From Piper betle (lineage: Eukaryota > Streptophyta > Magnoliopsida > Piperales > Piperaceae): a stretch of 64,000 nucleotides of DNA. Made by a program: the position numbers and the translations under genes. The notes beneath the pieces are model-generated. The model had not been told where the DNA came from, ran no database searches, and saw only the letters and a program-made list of their open reading frames with translations. The stretch lies in assembly GCA_033002965.1 (NCBI GenBank), contig JAURVB010001927.1, forward strand, positions 1 through 64,000, in the 5' to 3' direction. Below, in pieces: positions 61,313-64,000 of the stretch. Position 1 is the stretch's first letter. Each line of letters starts with the position of its first letter.

Positions 61313-63995
61313 TGTAACACCCCAAATCCGCTCCATGCTCGTGAACCGAACCGGCATGTTATAGGACCCGGTTAGGTCGGCTAACCCGAACCCAACTCGC
61401 GCAGGTCTAATCTCGGCGTCTTAAGATGAAGGTATTACTCGTCATGTATGGATGAATGCACAGAATCCTAAGATGATACTACATGGATGACATGCAAACT
61501 AAATTACACACCATCACAATTACGATCAAAATCGATGAAAATTCTAAAATAAAACAGACAGAATTTCCCCTAAAAGTGCAATTAGGGTCACCCTGTCAAA
61601 ATACTATATATAAACATATATACAAACATGTATCTATATATCACACAACTTCATTCACACAATTTGATGGTCATGAAAATAAAATAACTATAACAAGCTG
61701 GTTATGAGAGCAAAGTCTCATATGAAAGAAAACATCATATACTCCACGTGAACACTCTGAAAGGCACTACTGAGGAGCCACTAGGACTGCAGACCCGATA
61801 GCATCCCGAACTTACTGATCTGCTGCTGGTACTGTGCCGCTCTTGGCACTTCTTTTTCAGTACTTCACGTAAAACTTTATCCTAAGCCCTCTCCTTACCT
61901 CCATATTTCTCCTGGCCTTGAGCACGAAGGCAGAGTACTCTCAGGCAGTCGCCTTTAATACCCTTTGAACCACAAGTCCGGACATGCGCTGTACTAAACA
62001 ATACCCGTAAACCTCCACGTTCTCCGGGTGTGAGGAACTCAAACGCGGAGTTGTCAGGATCCCTCGGGAATAGAACAGTCCACTGGCACTAATCCAGAGC
62101 CCGCTTTGACTGTCACGGCATCCGCTCATGGTACGTGCAGTCGGTTTCTCCATCTCTTGTCTCACTGAAAACGCGAAAACTACATATATATAGGGCTGGG
62201 TAGGGATTTATATAATAAGCCCGAAAGCAACTTGTAGTGGATCTTATTTTCAAAATCATCCTTGAGGGATCTCATCCTCGAGGGGTTATTAATCCGAAAA
62301 ACTGTTCGGTTAAATGGCCCGAGTTAAGTGGGATCCGATAAAACGCCACTTAACCCGTCCTGCAGATAATAAAATAAACATACAATAGAAGAGCGTAAAA
62401 CAAAGGCGAGTCCTAAATGGACCTGGTAGAAGCTCCAAGCGTGTCATCCTGCCTAGGCGGCAAGCTCGTACTCCGTACCTACACATCAAAACTAAATACT
62501 GACGCCCGCTAACTAAATGATGCATCAAATGCAATGAACATCACACACAATTCAATCATCAACATCCAGCAACAGTTAAATAATCATAAATGTTAATAAT
62601 TCTAACTCATCCTATTCATACTAATTTTATTGTATTTTTCAAGGTTACGTCCTGATCACTTATCATGCTGAGACTCGATCTACCTCATTAGATCACTTAA
62701 CCTTCATTCTCAATTAATTGCATCATGCAATCATAATTTCATTCATAGTCATACATTTATCCTAACTACTAACCGATTCTAGCATGTCATGCTAACAATC
62801 ATCATCAATTTTAAATAATCAAATCAGAGGTAATTATACCTTACGTCATTGGCAATCGGCCACAGCTAGGGTTCCGTCGCACGTCTCGGAGCTCAAATTC
62901 GGCGCTCATCGGCATCCGATGTTCGATCGGGATCGACTGGATGAGCTCCATGAAAGATCCGGTGAATTCCAGCGAATCCGGTTTTTCGGCTGGTTTCAGC
63001 GGTTTTCCGGCAGCTTCCGGCAGTTTTCCGGCAACAACTGCCGGCCGTGTCTACTGGCTAGAAAGCAATGGTATTGGGTACCATTGGAACCAGCTCGGCG
63101 AGCCCGACATGCCTACGGCATCGACATGGTCAGCGGAGGTGGTGCCTCACTACAAAATAGCTAAAACAGGGCCGGTGGCGATGGGTAGCTAGATTCGGCC
63201 TGCTTGGGTGGTGATGACCTCCGCTCCGGTCGGGGAAGGTCGCTAGGGTGTCGAAGACGTCGAGGCGACTACTCGATCGCGGCGGCGACGGCCGCCGGCG
63301 GCACAGTCGGCGATGGAAGCTAGGCACAAAGGTGCGGTGCGCTTTCTTGCGTCACGGCGGCCCGATGGTGGCCAGGCCTAGTCGGGGCGACACGGCGACT
63401 CTATGGCGAGGCTGGGCGGCACCGATCTGCGCAGGATGGCGTCCACAGTAGCAGCACCGGCGCTGCATGGGGGCGGCGTCGGGTAGGGGTTTTGGATGGG
63501 GAAGAAGGAAGAAATGTCGGACGGTGAGAAAAATAACTGGGTGGCAATATCGTAAATATCACTTGACTCGTGTCCGACTCGAGTCAAGAATAATAACTAA
63601 GGCGTATTAAATCCTAAAAAAAATCGGGAAAAATCCCATAAAATCAATCAAACACCACAACATTATAATGATATGCTCTATGACTAACAACCCACCCAAA
63701 GTGCCCGTAATGCTTCCTAACGCAGCAAACAGCCTAAAACTAATATTACGATCCACTATATATAAAAATAAAATAAAAAATGACTGGCATACTCTCATAT
63801 ATTCTGATAACTCATTCTGTTCTGCTATGTTCATGATGTTATCATCATATATTTGGGTACGCATGACCCTCATAGCTCATATACACGACTGGCGTTGGCT
63901 CAGTACATGTGTTATGAATTTGACTCGACTCGAAAATAACGGTCGAACCGACCAGTTCTGAATATAAAACCCTGACTCAAATCGTGGGTTTTACA
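61313..63995 (-). mobile_element. Solo LTR, 2683 bp, with GCTAT target-site duplication
   Basis: Plus-strand ends TGTAACACCCCAAATCC and CGTGGGTTTTACA. GCTAT at 61308-61312 is repeated exactly at 63996-64000, the last five bases of the window. No internal region, so it is a solo LTR. It is collinear with 55328-58208 and about 200 bp shorter. GC-rich patch 62850-63500 contains open frames on both strands that are not genes. Confidence 0.9.
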
Positions 63996-64000
63996 GCTAT

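Noticed and set aside
1..64000. tRNA, rRNA or known microRNA genes
   Set aside because: No tRNA B-box with matching arms, no rRNA block and no known miRNA sequence was recognised on reading; a covariance-model scan would settle it.

Overview
The window is nuclear DNA from a flowering plant. It is AT-rich, its genes are split by GT-AG introns, it encodes plant-specific families (R2R3-MYB, 8-cysteine lipid-transfer protein, plant universal stress protein, NPF/PTR transporter, PR-1, WRC-domain protein, PPR), and it is dense in LTR retrotransposons and DNA transposons. The species cannot be named from the sequence. All calls were made by reading the sequence, without any search.

Layout. At 0.8-1.6 kb (+) lies a MYB52/54/56-type R2R3-MYB gene. 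At 3.85-4.39 kb (-) is a small secreted nsLTP (DIR1-like class) whose last five codons sit on a 17-nt second exon. At 5.67-6.57 kb (+) is a complete four-exon universal stress protein with an ATP-binding motif. From 7.7 to 14.9 kb (-) come two decaying genes: three exons of a glutamate decarboxylase without its 5' or 3' end, then an ABC1/ADCK-type kinase missing its catalytic exons. Between their broken ends (10.6-11.2 kb) lies a decayed foreign ORF block. Degenerate copies of one ABC1K exon recur up to 16.1 kb. At 17.4-20.5 kb (-) is a five-exon NPF8/PTR2-type peptide transporter, complete except for one missing base.

From 21.4 to 32.4 kb mobile DNA dominates: the left end of a hAT-like element, a Copia-type LTR with a primer-binding site leading into GC-rich DNA and a PPR fragment, and a 3.19-kb solo LTR (29175-32364) with an exact 5-bp target-site duplication. 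At 32.9-34.8 kb (+) is an intact four-exon WRC-domain gene. A diverged, broken copy lies at 39.7-40.2 kb. Each copy is preceded by a copy of another segment (about 26.0-27.4 kb and 37.9-38.9 kb), so an old segmental duplication is likely.

At 41.8-48.6 kb (-) is a PR-1 gene cut in two by a 6.2-kb Ty1/Copia element. The element has 518-bp LTRs differing at 5 positions and target-site duplication GCCGC, and its coding region is full of stops and frameshifts. From 50 to 64 kb the window is a nest of repeats: a GC-rich 440-bp tandem duplication, a long-TIR MULE-like element, a 4.4-kb hAT-like element carrying an RNA-binding-domain fragment and itself split by a solo LTR, a reverse-oriented Ty3/Gypsy remnant, and a second 2.68-kb solo LTR whose target-site duplication ends exactly at the window edge.

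The genes do not form one pathway. The intact or nearly intact ones (MYB, LTP, USP, NPF8, WRC) are independent single-copy-style plant genes. The main interest is how gene fragments are captured, split or eroded by mobile elements.
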